Shown: positions 12,701 through 22,962 of the stretch, piece by piece
Layout of the letters: the number at the start of each line of letters is the position of its first letter
Position numbering within the stretch: the stretch's first letter is position 1
From: Cephalotus follicularis
Lineage: Eukaryota; Streptophyta; Magnoliopsida; Oxalidales; Cephalotaceae
DNA: 64,000 nucleotides
Reading direction: 5' to 3'
Assembly: GCA_001972305.1 (NCBI GenBank)
Contig: BDDD01000322.1
Location: 186,001 to 250,000 of the forward strand
The notes under the pieces: model-generated
Seen by the model: only the letters and a program-made list of their open reading frames with translations
Told to the model about the DNA's origin: nothing
Databases searched by the model: none
Position numbers and translations under genes: made by a program

Positions 12701-13430
12701 CACAACCTGAGTAAAAAACCCAAATTGAACTTACATTGTAAGCTAAGTGGAATATAAGAAATATGATGGTACCTAACCCAAAGGCACCATCTGCAATGGA
12801 AGCAAGAAATTGTTCACAATTTCTCTTCCAGTAACCTGACTTCCCACACAGAAGCTGGATTTATGCTTAGAAAGCTTTTTAATCCTCTAATGAATGGTAT
12901 CCCCAAACCACGTGAAGTGGTTCCTTTTCTTTCTTCATTATGGGCTCCTTGCCCTTGGAACCAGATCCTCTCGATCCACCTCTCCCTAAGGTTGTTCCAG
13001 AAGAATGAATAGGTATCACAGATTGTTTTGATCCAGACTGGTCCAAAACCATCTTATCAGTCCCCGACTGTGTGCCAAAACAACTCCTTAAGTTGTATCA
13101 ACACGACACATAAGGTATGTGAAGATATACATAACGTTTACTAGTTTTGGAATCAAGGTAACACTCGCCATGTATTGAGGTCTATGATCGTCGTCCCACC
13201 ACTTAGCCACCCCGGCCTTGTGATGGTCAGATGCATTGATCTCTAAAGTGGGGGTATCTCAGTCATAACATGAACAACTCTCATGCTCGTGAACACCATG
13301 CGCAAAAAGCTTAACCATTCAAAGAACGTGGAATATGTAGCTTAATAAAGTATAAAACATGCCAAATAAAAGGTGATGTATGCCATTTGAGTATAAAGAA
13401 TATGTTATCTAACAACCTATTAGAAGAAAC
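9775..13430 (-). pseudogene. C1 gag-pol remnant (copia)
   Basis: The minus strand, read from 13430 down, holds degenerate gag (boundaries unclear). Next is the integrase zinc-binding segment around 12260-12125, with a recognisable LGHSSEAR...LVKDGLLDIQD and CL..MTKSLFS. The integrase core at 12004-11687 has KHISESFE and ALRSDRE...GYLKDNRI...PGTPY. An RT part near 10700-10400 includes the CTRPD box, and an RNase H tail at 9870-9780 carries an ADPLTN motif. Frames shift many times and no domain is intact. The same integrase and RT segments in C2 make the family assignment firm although the copy is dead. Confidence 0.72.
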
Positions 13431-13439
13431 AATAGAGTG

Positions 13440-14834
13440 ATTTAGCATATTATTCAATTTCATGTTATTACCATAATTCTTGGTCTTTAGTAATTATGGC
13501 TCCTCCCACTATTCTAATTGTATCCCACACCTCCAGATGTGGAATTCGGGAAGCACCCGCTTCCTAGTGGGGATCAGAATCTATTTCACATATTATGGTC
13601 TCCGCTATGTCTAGACAAACCATAATACCAAATAGGTAGGCATTTAGCATTATTTTGCATTAGGGCCTCGCCCTTGAAATGCAAGATCCGATACAAGTTC
13701 GACCTCACGACCCATACAATCCAACATTTTGACACTGCCAATAGTATGAACTCGGTATAAGTCATACCCACTACCCTTAAAGAAATAGACCCTTTTTGAT
13801 ACCCGCCCGTTTGCGTGCCAACGGTACCGAAACATGGCTACTTCCTTCCAGTACTACACCAGTACTGATATTTAGCAGAAATGGTCATACGGGGGACCTA
13901 TGCTTTGGCAGCGCTATCCCCAATATATCCATACTAGTAAACGAAGGCATGGAAGGCCAACAACAGGACACCCTTGTGTTCCACCACTTATGGACTTATT
14001 ATTTACAATTGGAGGAATTTGTGGTCTCATCAAATTTTAAATTAGCCAAAACCGTTATTAGATAAATTTTAATGTTCCAATCCATTTGGAACGTATTATG
14101 CTTAACGTGTTTGGATTGTTTGCAAAAAGTAAACATCCATCTCATGCATCCCATGATCCACATAGAAATAAAAATGGCCTGGCTAGGGATTAAATCTATG
14201 AGCGATCACACGAGCGAATGTGATCACTCGATCTCCTAGGCTAACTATTTAAAACTACTTTATTACAAAGTGCACCATGCATACATGGCCTTCACTTGGT
14301 CTTGAAATTTCCTTGATCTCCCTCTACAAGCTCATTTGCAATTCCTCTCTTCTTTTATTTACAAAATGAAATTTTACAAATAACATTTAAAAAATAAAGA
14401 ATAGAATACAAATGGAGGGAGAGAGAAAATAACACAAAAGGTAAAAGTGGTGCACGCAGGCAACCATATTACAGACCAAATAAAGTACACGAAAATAAAG
14501 CAATTTAAACCATCCACAAAAGAAACCAAAAGCTATGTTCAATCCCATTGCCTACCATCATGCATAAGCCATTTAAATCTATATCCACAATAGAAATAAA
14601 TAAGCACAAGAAATTTCATTTTCCAATGACCAATTGAAATAATCCCTAGATTGTCGATATTCCAATAAAATTCCCACTAAATTATTTAAAATATAGTTTC
14701 CCTCGGTTTAAGAAAAACTTAATTTTATAAAACAACAATGGGAAGGGAATAAAATTAGAATCCCAGCTACTTTAATCATTCCAAAATAGTTACCAAAAAC
14801 TGAAATTAAAGTCCAATTGATATTAAAACGGATC
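13440..14834 (-). other. C1 untranslated leader with conserved stem-loops
   Basis: This non-coding stretch lies between the primer site and gag. It contains several clear hairpins. One spans 13591-13627 (8-bp stem TATTATGG/CCATAATA). Another spans 13655-13684 (7-bp outer stem TTGCATT/AATGCAA enclosing AGGGC/GCCCT). A third spans 13744-13767 (GTATGA/TCATAC), and a fourth 13549-13564 (GGAAGC/GCTTCC with a 4-nt loop). The first and last have homologues in the C2 leader. The flanking text GAATAGTGGGAGGA with ACTAAAGACCAA just before gag is also shared with C2. Confidence 0.7.
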
Positions 14835-14846
14835 GCTCTGATACCA
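14835..14846 (-). other. C1 primer-binding site (tRNA-iMet)
   Basis: Minus-strand TGGTATCAGAGC lies 2 nt from the LTR edge at 14849, the normal primer position. Confidence 0.9.
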
Positions 14847-14848
14847 CT

Positions 14849-15349
14849 TGTTGGAGCCCAGGAGGGGTCCCGGTCGATTTTGGATCTAGGATACAAGTGT
14901 GTATAATTTTAATCTTTCAAAAACACCAAGACACGAAGTCAAGGTACACACTTACATCTTACTGCCATAATCTATGCGCCTAGGATCTCCGTTTAATATT
15001 CAATCAAACAAAATGAAAAGTCAAGCATACATCCACTTAACCGAAACCAATTCGGTAAACAATAAACATAAAAGATTAGGAACCATACCAACGTTGGCGG
15101 CTCCATCACTTTGCCACTACACGCTTGCCGAAGCAACTACCGGTTACTGGCTCAACTGTCGGTTTCTGGCCAGTCCACGAAAACTTCAACCAAGACACCA
15201 ACGGAATCCAAAAAACCCGGTCTACCCATTTCTGGCGGAGACACATCGGGAAGCGCCCAAGATGGCGTTGAACAACACCAATGACTCACTGAGTTCAGAC
15301 TCAGTGCGACTCGGTCAAAACGTCATAGACCGGCGGTGACATATGTGAA
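14849..15349 (-). repeat. C1 5' LTR, truncated right copy
   Basis: It is homologous to 7556-8020 of the left LTR and then stops. From 15351 the sequence is the end of an unrelated gypsy LTR (GGGCATTACA). An open frame on the plus strand here (14974-15339) is broken by a stop in the left LTR copy, so I do not regard it as a gene. Without its 5' portion this LTR lacks the U3 promoter region. Confidence 0.8.
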
Positions 15350-15350
15350 A

Positions 15351-15720
15351 TTCCAGGGCATTACATCCTCCCCTCCTTAGAGAAATCTCGTCTCAAGATT
15401 CTCTAGGTTAAAACATGTGAAGGTATAACACTTCATTTCTTCCTCAGGTCCCATGTGGCTGTTTCAAGCTCCTGGTATTACCATCATAATTTCACCAGTG
15501 AGATGTCCTTTCTCCACTGTTTGATTAGATGATCGTTCACCCAGATAGGTATCTCTTCAAGACTCATATCCATCCTTAACTCTAACGGCTCAAATTACAG
15601 CACGTGAGTAGGATCTAGATGATATTCCTGAGCATTGATACCTGAAATATGTCATGCAATTCATGATCTCCCAATGGAAATTCTACTAACAGTAGATGTT
15701 TGTTCCAACTACCACCCCAA
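15351..15720 (-). pseudogene. Gypsy pol 3' end remnant with LTR stub
   Basis: At 15351-15365 is a 15-bp LTR stub ending ...GGGCATTACA (plus-strand reading). A polypurine tract follows on the minus strand (AAGGAGGGGAGGA). The integrase C-terminal region lies near 15680-15600, where the minus strand reads HELHDIFQVSMLR, equivalent to HDVFHVSMLRRY in G2. Frames are broken beyond that. Confidence 0.65.
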
Positions 15721-16041
15721 TCCATTACGCATGCCCCGAAGCATGTCTTGAAAACTAATCAATCCATTCATATCATATAACCATTCTCCAAAAAGTGCTA
15801 CAAATTTAAAATTTTTATCAATCATATCACATCAGCGGAACAATCAATTGAAATAAATACTAACTCTTACAAGCTCCCAAAAATTGGGCATGTAGTATTC
15901 TTTTATTGGACTATGCCCCCTATAAAGAAAAACACATTTATATATCCACACTCCCGAAGGAGGAATCAACAGTTTATAAATGGGCTTAGTCCTCAGAAGA
16001 CCATAAGTCAATAGAATTACATCATCCTAGAACCTCAAGTG
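15721..16041. other. Unassigned stretch, no gene seen
   Basis: This is AT-rich text between the gypsy remnant and the C2 target duplication. I see no coding frame, RNA gene or LTR boundary. It may be the tail of the same decayed gypsy element or unique flanking DNA. Confidence 0.5.
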
Positions 16042-16046
16042 ATGAA

Positions 16047-18290
16047 TGTTAGATAGGGTGACCCGACAAGCCATTGGATGGACTTTTGTATCGAACTTAT
16101 CTGTGTATATAAACAGTCTTTTTCCAGATATATGACACGTGCTAGTTTTTTTATATGTTTTATGGCAATATCACTTGTGTTTTATCACATAATCGAAGTA
16201 GCTAATATAAACCTACTTACGCTTCTGATGCCCTGGCATAAGGTTGGATGCAAAGCATGGAGGCATGGAGATTAGCTACCTTATTCCTTATGTCAAATTA
16301 GTTACAAGTTATAGGTTCACTTTGTGGGCATTAGTGAACCGGATAGACTTGCGCGTATGTTGCCTGCTTTGGAATTGGAGGATGGATTCTCTCACTAACA
16401 TCTGTGTTGGGACACTAGGGCAAATATGGGGTGCGCGTTGGGAGTGTGTACATTGAACTAGACCCGCGTAGGAGACACGATTTGGATAGTCGCTATTCAC
16501 GTGTCGGCAGTGACTCCTACTTATTGCGGTTGTGTATAAGTTCTAGTCACTTAGAGAGTTTTCGAACTCGTCTGATCCTTAAACCTGAGCGACTACTCTA
16601 TATTGAATGGAGACGGTTATGCTTTGTTCTCCACCTTACCCAGTTCTTGCACAGGGTTGGCAATCGGATGGTCTTTGGGTATGATCGAATCTATACGAAT
16701 ATAAGTGAGTGCGCAATATGGGATTGTCACTCCTGAGCGAAAGTGATCGGCTCTAATATGGTCTGATTATACTTTGGACTTATGAAATCCTTGGCCAAGG
16801 TTGAGGTGGATTGGAAATTAGATTTCTGGAGAGTCTACCAAAGGTCCTAGTAATGATCAGATATTTTAGACATTGAGGTATTATCTAGAGTTGACACGTA
16901 TCCTTACCCTAGACCTCAATTGGAGCCAAGTATGACGGGGATTAGAGTATACGTGAACCGATGACTTAGAAAATCTAACGTTACGGCGGTGTGTAATAAA
17001 TTATGGGAAAATTAATTAGATTAATTTTTTCCATTTGGATAATATTGGATATTATTCTAGGAGCATTAAAATAGGCCTAAGACTATTTAGAATGGCTTAA
17101 CAAAACCCTAGGGGCTTTTCAATAATTTATGAACACCACCGATAATAACCATGATTTTATAGGGTCCCTGCCCGATAATGATTAGTTGATAAATATGTTG
17201 GACATATTTAAGTCTTGGTGAAAAATAGAAAATCAAATATCGGTTAGGTGGATTTTGCAATTTATGGAGACACATTTGTTTGATCTTACTTAATCAATAT
17301 TCGAAGGGATATGTGGCATCACTAAAATGAGTAGGACATATTTAAGTGTGAGTTGGACTCAAAGTGCTTGACCAGCCCTCTAAGCGTCAACCTTTTTTAG
17401 ATAAGCGTCGATGCTTAAACCCCATCTAAGTGTCAATGCCTTTTGGTAAGGCGTCAACGCTTAAGTCGTCTAGGCGTCAACGCTTTTGAAAAGCGTTGAC
17501 GCTTATAGTGGTAACCTGGGTGTCCTACACGGGCACATCACAGGCGCATGTTTTCTCTCTCCCACTCCCAGCAATTTCCACATCTTAGAAAGTGGAAATG
17601 ATCACATTGAGATCATGGGATCATGCTTCATTAGAGGTAGCGCCATGATCCAAGATGTGTGCAAGAGTGGGGTAGTGGGAACAAAAAAGAGAGAGAGAAA
17701 ATGGGGTTGGCATAAAAATGGGTTTTTGACAATGCTGGGCATTTTTGAGTATGTGTGACCTCTCTGCACATTGAGTATTCCTTCTCTTATTATACACCAA
17801 GCAAGTGACTTATCTAGGGTGGATTGTTATTGACAACACTTTTCAATTTCAATCTTCTCTTTGTAAACATTGTGAGAGAGAGATATACAGTGACTATTTT
17901 CATTCCTTGCTGGGCTAGAGTTGCTGGTTTTCGGGTCTGTAGTTGCTGGCTTTTTGAAGCTTGGTGACTCAGAGGAACTTGAAGTTTCAAAGGGTATCTA
18001 CTCAAGCTAGTAGAGGAAAAGAACGAAGGAGCCATTACCGTTGGTATGACTCCATGTTCATTTCCATGTTTTACCATGCTTGTGTGTCACCATTGCATGC
18101 GATGGTGACACCAATTCAACTCTTGTTATTGATGTGGTGATCCGTGTGGCTTGTGTCCTTGGCATTATGGACTGGTTTTACTTTGTTAAGGGTATGTTTT
18201 CACTGCCTTTTATGTATTTTTAAGTTATGTTCTACACCTTTTTACCCCTTGTCCATTTTGGCACCGGAAATGGTTTTACTGTTTTCAACA
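16047..18290 (+). repeat. C2 5' LTR (2244 bp)
   Basis: It begins TGTTAGATAGGG and ends TTTTCAACA, directly before the primer site. It aligns along its length with 34613-36624 plus 48148-48386, which shows that the later break in the 3' copy is an insertion. It holds a GCGTCGACGC-type cluster ending in a near-perfect 14-bp-arm inverted repeat (17474-17502). Confidence 0.92.
17381..17504. repeat. GCGTCGACGC-type palindrome cluster in C2 5' LTR
   Basis: Copies of GCGTCAACGC, GCGTCGATGC and GCGTTGACGC occur about 1335 bp from the LTR start. At 17474-17502, GCGTCAACGCTTTT is followed by one base and then its exact reverse complement. The equivalent repeat in the 3' LTR is 36042-36070. Confidence 0.8.
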
Positions 18291-18291
18291 G

Positions 18292-18303
18292 TGGTATCAG
18301 AGA
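18292..18303 (+). other. C2 primer-binding site (tRNA-iMet)
   Basis: TGGTATCAGAGA lies 1 nt after the LTR; 11 of 12 bases fit the iMet complement used by the other elements. Confidence 0.88.
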
Positions 18304-18607
18304 CTCCCACATCATCCTTAGTTGAATTCTTTCCTTGAATGATAAACTGATCTAAAGTTTAATTAAAGGATGTGTTTTATGGTTAAACTAAAATTTTCAA
18401 AGTGCCTTAATGAAACTTTGTATGAAATTGGATTTCTTTGTAATATTATCTTAGAGATTATGTTACAATCAGTTTTGAACATGTTTTGGAAACCTACATA
18501 GTGTAGATTAAGGCTGTTATATGTCTGGTTATGGCAGATATGGTAAATGCCTTATGTTCAAACCTTTGTTTTTGCAATTTTTGAACTACAGAAACTGTCA
18601 AGGGGAC

Positions 18608-18765
18608 TTAAGCGTCGACGCTTTTGGTATAAGCGTCGACGCTTGTCTTACTGTGTTCATATTGCGCTGGCGCCTTGGCATAGCGTCGACGCTAATTTGA
18701 GTTTTATGTTTTTGCGCCTTAGACGTAAGCGTTGACGCCTTCTGGGAAAGCGTCGAAGCTTTAGT
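18608..18765. repeat. GCGTCGACGC palindrome cluster in C2 leader
   Basis: Two perfect 14-bp AAGCGTCGACGCTT copies (18610-18623 and 18631-18644) are followed by AGCGTCGACGCT and degenerate copies. The cluster lies outside the LTR, about 320 bp after it. C3 has a cluster at a similar leader position. Confidence 0.85.
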
Positions 18766-20198
18766 CAAATTATTAAAATAAAATAAAATAAAAATTGTTT
18801 TTACAAAATTTGGAATTTTGCATTATGGCACTTAGAAAATTAAAAATCATTGTTTGATTTAGTGGGAGTTTGACCATTTAACTGTCACACCCCGGTTTCA
18901 GGTAGACACACATAAAGGTGGTAAAGGCAATTAACATAGATTCAGCTCATGTAAATACCATAAAATTCAAACTTTCAAAAGAGATATCAGTTGCAGAAGC
19001 ATTAAAACTCATAAGCTGAAAACACGTAACGTGCATCCCATACTACACGATACTAAATACAAGTCTGTCATTGTTAAAAGCACACAAAACAGAGCATGAT
19101 CGCAATACATTAACCCAAAAGTAAAGTACAACAAATAACCATCAGTACAGTACATCAGTATCCTTAAAACAAAACAGCTTATTACAACCCGAAAGGACAT
19201 AAACCAATAACAATAACATAAAGGCTTGTTCTTCGTCCAAGCTAGTCCAACCAGTCCACTACATCAATCTGTAAAGTAGGGGATTAGCCTTTGTCCTCAC
19301 TCGACTAAGTCATAAGAGTAGTTTGGGATCAACATTACATGCATGTCATGAAATGTATGCACAGAGCATGCAGTATAGTAGAAATACCAATTTTTATATA
19401 TATGTGAAAATGTATATATAAATTTAGCAGTACTGTAAAATATCAGTAGGTACATATATATGAAAATATATGTATCCAACAACAGTACAGTAGTAGCCTG
19501 GACAGGGCTACATCAACAGGCACAATAGTGTCCGAACAGGACCAGTAAACAGTACAGTATGTCCACAAAGGGACCACAATAGGCAGGAAGTATGTGTAAC
19601 GCCGCCAACTCCTGGCCCCACATTACACTCCCACTTCGGTCCTTACTCCAGGCAACCAAGCAAGACAAAAGTACAGTACAGTGAGTTACCCAGCCAACTC
19701 CTGGCTCCTAGGTCAATCCTGCCACTAGTCGGCGCTGGCAGTCTCCGCCATGCAACTAGTGGTTCAAGCACAAACACAGTAAATTCATAGAGCAACAGTG
19801 AATAATCACAGTAAACAGTACAGTAGTGATAGTTAGATCAACATCAGGAAGTTTATTTCAAAATTGTTTTCGAAAGTCATAAACATTTGAAATATGTATT
19901 TTCAGTAGCGGAAAATACTTTTAAACAGTTCAGTAGGTGGAAATTGCTTGCCCAGTATGTTCAAAAATATAATAATACTCATTCTATATTCTCGTACTAA
20001 ACATAGTAGTTTACAACTCATATATGCATTTCTAATGTAACAATATTTAGAAATCATAATCAATTTATAAACAATCAATAAACAGGCAGTAAACAGTACA
20101 TATGCAATGCATACAAATGCTCGAATGCATCATGGGCAAAATCGGAACCATTTCGTATCGTTAAATAAGAAAACTTCCAAACAGTACAAGAAGGCGCC

Positions 20199-21375
20199 TG
20201 TTGGTATTCATGTCTCAATCCTAATTTTGATGATGACATATTTGTGTTTAACCAAGTTTCTTTGTGTGCAAGAAAAACATGGAATGCGCAAAACAGCAAG
20301 AAAAAGTGCAGAAACAGCTTAAAGCATCGACGCTCAGGAAGCAAGCGTCAGCGCTTTGTCCAACAGTCGAGACAATGAACAAAGCGTCAACCGTTGGTGT
20401 GTTCGGAGGAAAGGAATAAATGACCACACCGTCGACGCCTAAATTTAAGCGCCTGCGCTTTAACTCAAAGCGTCTGCGCTTTGATGCCCGTTGTCTGCTG
20501 ATTAAACCAGTGACTTATGGAATTCAATTTGACAAAAGCGGCGATGCTTTACACTAACCGTCCGCGCTTTAAGACAAAGCGGTGACTCGAAGTTTGGAAC
20601 GTCAGCGCTTTGAGCAGAACATTTCAAATTCAAACTTGCAACGGTCATGTAAGCGGCGACGCTTTAAAGGACACCGTTGGCGCTTTGTACGGCCGGAACA
20701 ATGACTGACGTGATTTTAATAAGCCGTCTTTGAAGCAACACACTCCAAGACACCTCCAACGGATTTCTAAGGCAAGAAACGGCTATATACAAAGGTTTTA
20801 AAAAAAAAAAAAGACACAATAAGAACACAAGAACAAGATATTCAAAGATCAATCAAGCACAAAAACAACAAGTATTCAATATCATCAAAGCCAACTTTAA
20901 AAAGCTCTTGTCTTGTGTCTAAGAACATTTTTGTTTCTACAAACATTGAGTGATTTTATCTTGTAAAATCTAACCTTTGAGAGGTTAAGAACAAACACTA
21001 TTCATTTTACATTTTGATTGTATTAGGGGAGTGAACCCTAAGAGAGATTGGGGAGTGAACCCAAAAGAATATTGTAAGTGATTGAGGTCAATCACAAAGG
21101 TGTACCGAATAGCACCCGGAATTTTATTTGGAGACTAGTGGAAACTCGAGGAGATCCTTGGAAAAAGTGGACGTAGGCAAGAGTTAAGACGAACCACTCT
21201 AAAAACCCTGTTTGCAAATTCTCTAACTCTCTCTCTTTAAATTAGTTTACTTATTTGTTTTTGATTGCATATATTTATATTGTTCATTGTTTTTAACTTA
21301 GAATTGCAAAAAGTTAATTAAGTTTTACAAACTACAATTCACCCCCCCTTCCCCCCCCCGCTTGTAGTTTATTCA
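20199..21375 (+). mobile_element. S2: solo LTR, Sirevirus-like copia
   Basis: A 1177-bp insertion in the G2 left LTR is absent from the right LTR, where the text runs straight on at 27985. It begins TGTTGGTATTCATG and ends TTTATTCA. Flanks are GCGCC (20194-20198) and GCACC (21376-21380), a 5-bp duplication with one change. The start, with CCTAATTTTGATGATGACA downstream, and the C-rich stretch just before the 3' end are typical of Sirevirus LTRs from general knowledge. No coding region is present. CpG-rich palindromes fill about 20324-20690. Confidence 0.83.
20324..20690. repeat. GCGTC/GCGCC palindrome cluster in S2
   Basis: There are many imperfect copies around AGCGTCGACGCT: AGCATCGACGCT, AAGCGTCAGCGCTTT, AAGCGCCTGCGCTTT, AAGCGTCTGCGCTTT and AAGCGGCGACGCTTT. 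Outer arms AAGC/GCTT are better kept than the centre. Palindromic CpG-rich motifs are a reported trait of Sirevirus LTRs. Confidence 0.82.
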
Positions 21376-21380
21376 GCACC

Positions 21381-21640
21381 GATGTCCATTATTAGACGTC
21401 GATGTCTTTGTCTCTCAGCGTCGACGCTCAAGTCCTTAGCATCAGCGCTTTCCACTGTTGAAGACATCGATGTCCATCTTTGTACGCATCGACGCTCAAA
21501 GTATGGAACCTTAAACGTCAGAGTTTTGCTTAAAACATCGACGCGTTAAGGTAGGGACCTTAGGCGTCGATGTATAATATGTCAATATCCAAGCAGATAA
21601 CCCAAAGGCGTCGATGTTCCTAAAAGGTGACGACGTGTTT
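21381..21640. repeat. GACGTCGATGTC/GCGTCGACGC cluster, G2 left LTR middle
   Basis: Copies include GACGTCGATGTC, GCGTCGACGCTC and GCGTCAGCGCTTT-like text. The cluster is homologous to 27986-28240 in the right LTR. Confidence 0.78.
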
Positions 21641-22569
21641 CGGGCACCAATCATCTTTTTCCTCAGGACGTGACAAACAGTAACTAACATCATCCATATA
21701 CATGCAAGATAACATGAAATCAAGCTAGAAAACCAACATGCAGATACATATCACATACCCAGCATAACATGTCATTAACCCAGTGATCAAAAAAAGTTAA
21801 ATAATCATGTAATCTATGCACGAAACCATAGTCTAGGCAGGAACATTAATCTCAAGAGTACGATTATGGCTTCCCCTACCTTTTTGTTCCAAGTTAGGAA
21901 CTAGAAAGTCCACCTCTTTTAGTATCTAGATGGTAGCTTTGAGCTCCCAGGTACTGCTTGAAAGCTCCCTGGTTCATCCCCACAGATGCTGTCTAGCTCC
22001 AAGCTTCCACTTGCTCAACAATAGTGGTTTGAGCTTTCCTTCTCTCACCGGTTTCTCTTGAAACTCACAGGTTTAACACCCTCTTATTTTCACAAGCGTT
22101 TCAGCAAGAGAGGGGTGAAGGAGAAGGTGTTTTTAAGCTGATGGTTCCCTTCTCTTTCTTCCTCCCTGCCTTGAATGCACTCTCACACTCACACACCTGT
22201 TCTCTTCCCTATCCCGTTTTTTTTTCTTTTCTTCCTCTGCGTTTTTGTAGGTCACATGTGTCTAGGACACTTCCCACCCTTGCATGCAATAACTGAGTTC
22301 GTTTCTCAGCTCTTGTCTCAGTTCTCACGCCAGACAATGCCACACTCCCTCTAACCGTCCATTGCATGCACACATGTCCCTCTCTTCTTTGCACTTGTTG
22401 AATGCTATCACATGTGTCACCCTTACCCTCACAACTTCAGTCATGCAGGTCAGGGATACATATGCATGGTCAACACGTCCCATTTTGTGCCTCAAGGCGC
22501 CTGCAAAAGGCACTAAATCGTTTCCCTTTGCACGTTATTCTGTCAGCAGAATAACGTGCCTGACTTTCG

Positions 22570-22735
22570 ATGTTACGCATCGACGTCTTCTTTAGACGTC
22601 GACGTCCTTGCCCTTTTTACACGAGAGAATCGATGTTCTCGCCCGCATCAACGTGCATTTGCATGCAGTTACGTGCGTCTCTTTGTTTCCAAGGCATCGA
22701 TGCGTTCAAAAGGGTGTCGACGCGTTTCTCCCAAA
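22570..22735. repeat. Palindrome cluster, G2 left LTR 5' end
   Basis: Copies include GCATCGACGTC, GACGTCGACGTC, GCATCGATGCG and GTGTCGACGCG. It lies about 180-345 bp from the LTR 5' end at 22916 and is homologous to 29185-29335. Confidence 0.78.
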
Positions 22736-22916
22736 ACAGTGCCGTTTTGCCTCAAATTGCCTTTTTAACATTTCTTTAACATTTTTATCCCAAAATCAAT
22801 ATCATTAGAGTTTGGAAAACATCATCAAAGTCAGGAAATCCATCATTTTATTAATTCCACAATAAAAGTTCATTGACATCATGATATTACAACATATGAA
22901 AATCTCGGGCGTTACA

Positions 22917-22930
22917 TCCACCCCTCCTTC
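22917..22930 (-). other. G2 polypurine tract
   Basis: Minus-strand GAAGGAGGGGTGGA directly precedes the 3' LTR. It would prime plus-strand DNA synthesis. Confidence 0.8.
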
Positions 22931-22962
22931 AAGGAATTTCATCCTCGAAATTAAAAACAATA

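Larger units (their letters stand above)
7556..15349 (-). mobile_element. C1: Ty1/copia retrotransposon, decayed, right LTR truncated
   Basis: Two LTR copies start (left end) TGTTGGA at 7556 and 14849. Between them are a polypurine tract next to 9758, pol and gag remnants in copia order on the minus strand (RNase H, RT, integrase, protease/gag reading leftward to rightward), a long leader, and a primer site at 14835-14846. The left LTR is complete (2203 bp). The right one keeps only about 500 bp and then abuts a gypsy pol remnant, so a deletion or rearrangement removed its outer end and its target duplication. Protein remnants are closest to C2 within this window, for example a shared zinc-binding integrase segment. 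Confidence 0.83.
18883..22916 (-). repeat. G2 3' LTR (left copy), containing S2
   Basis: The copy spans 4034 bp; without S2 and one target duplication it is about 2.85 kb. It matches 27464-29524 over its right part and the G1 LTR more distantly. Element start TGTAACGCCCGAG is at 22916 and the end is TGTGACA at 18883. Palindrome clusters lie at 21381-21640 and 22570-22735. Confidence 0.88.

Noticed and set aside
14974-15339. 121-codon open frame
   Set aside because: It is within the C1 right LTR; the homologous left LTR has a stop early in the same frame, so it is not conserved.
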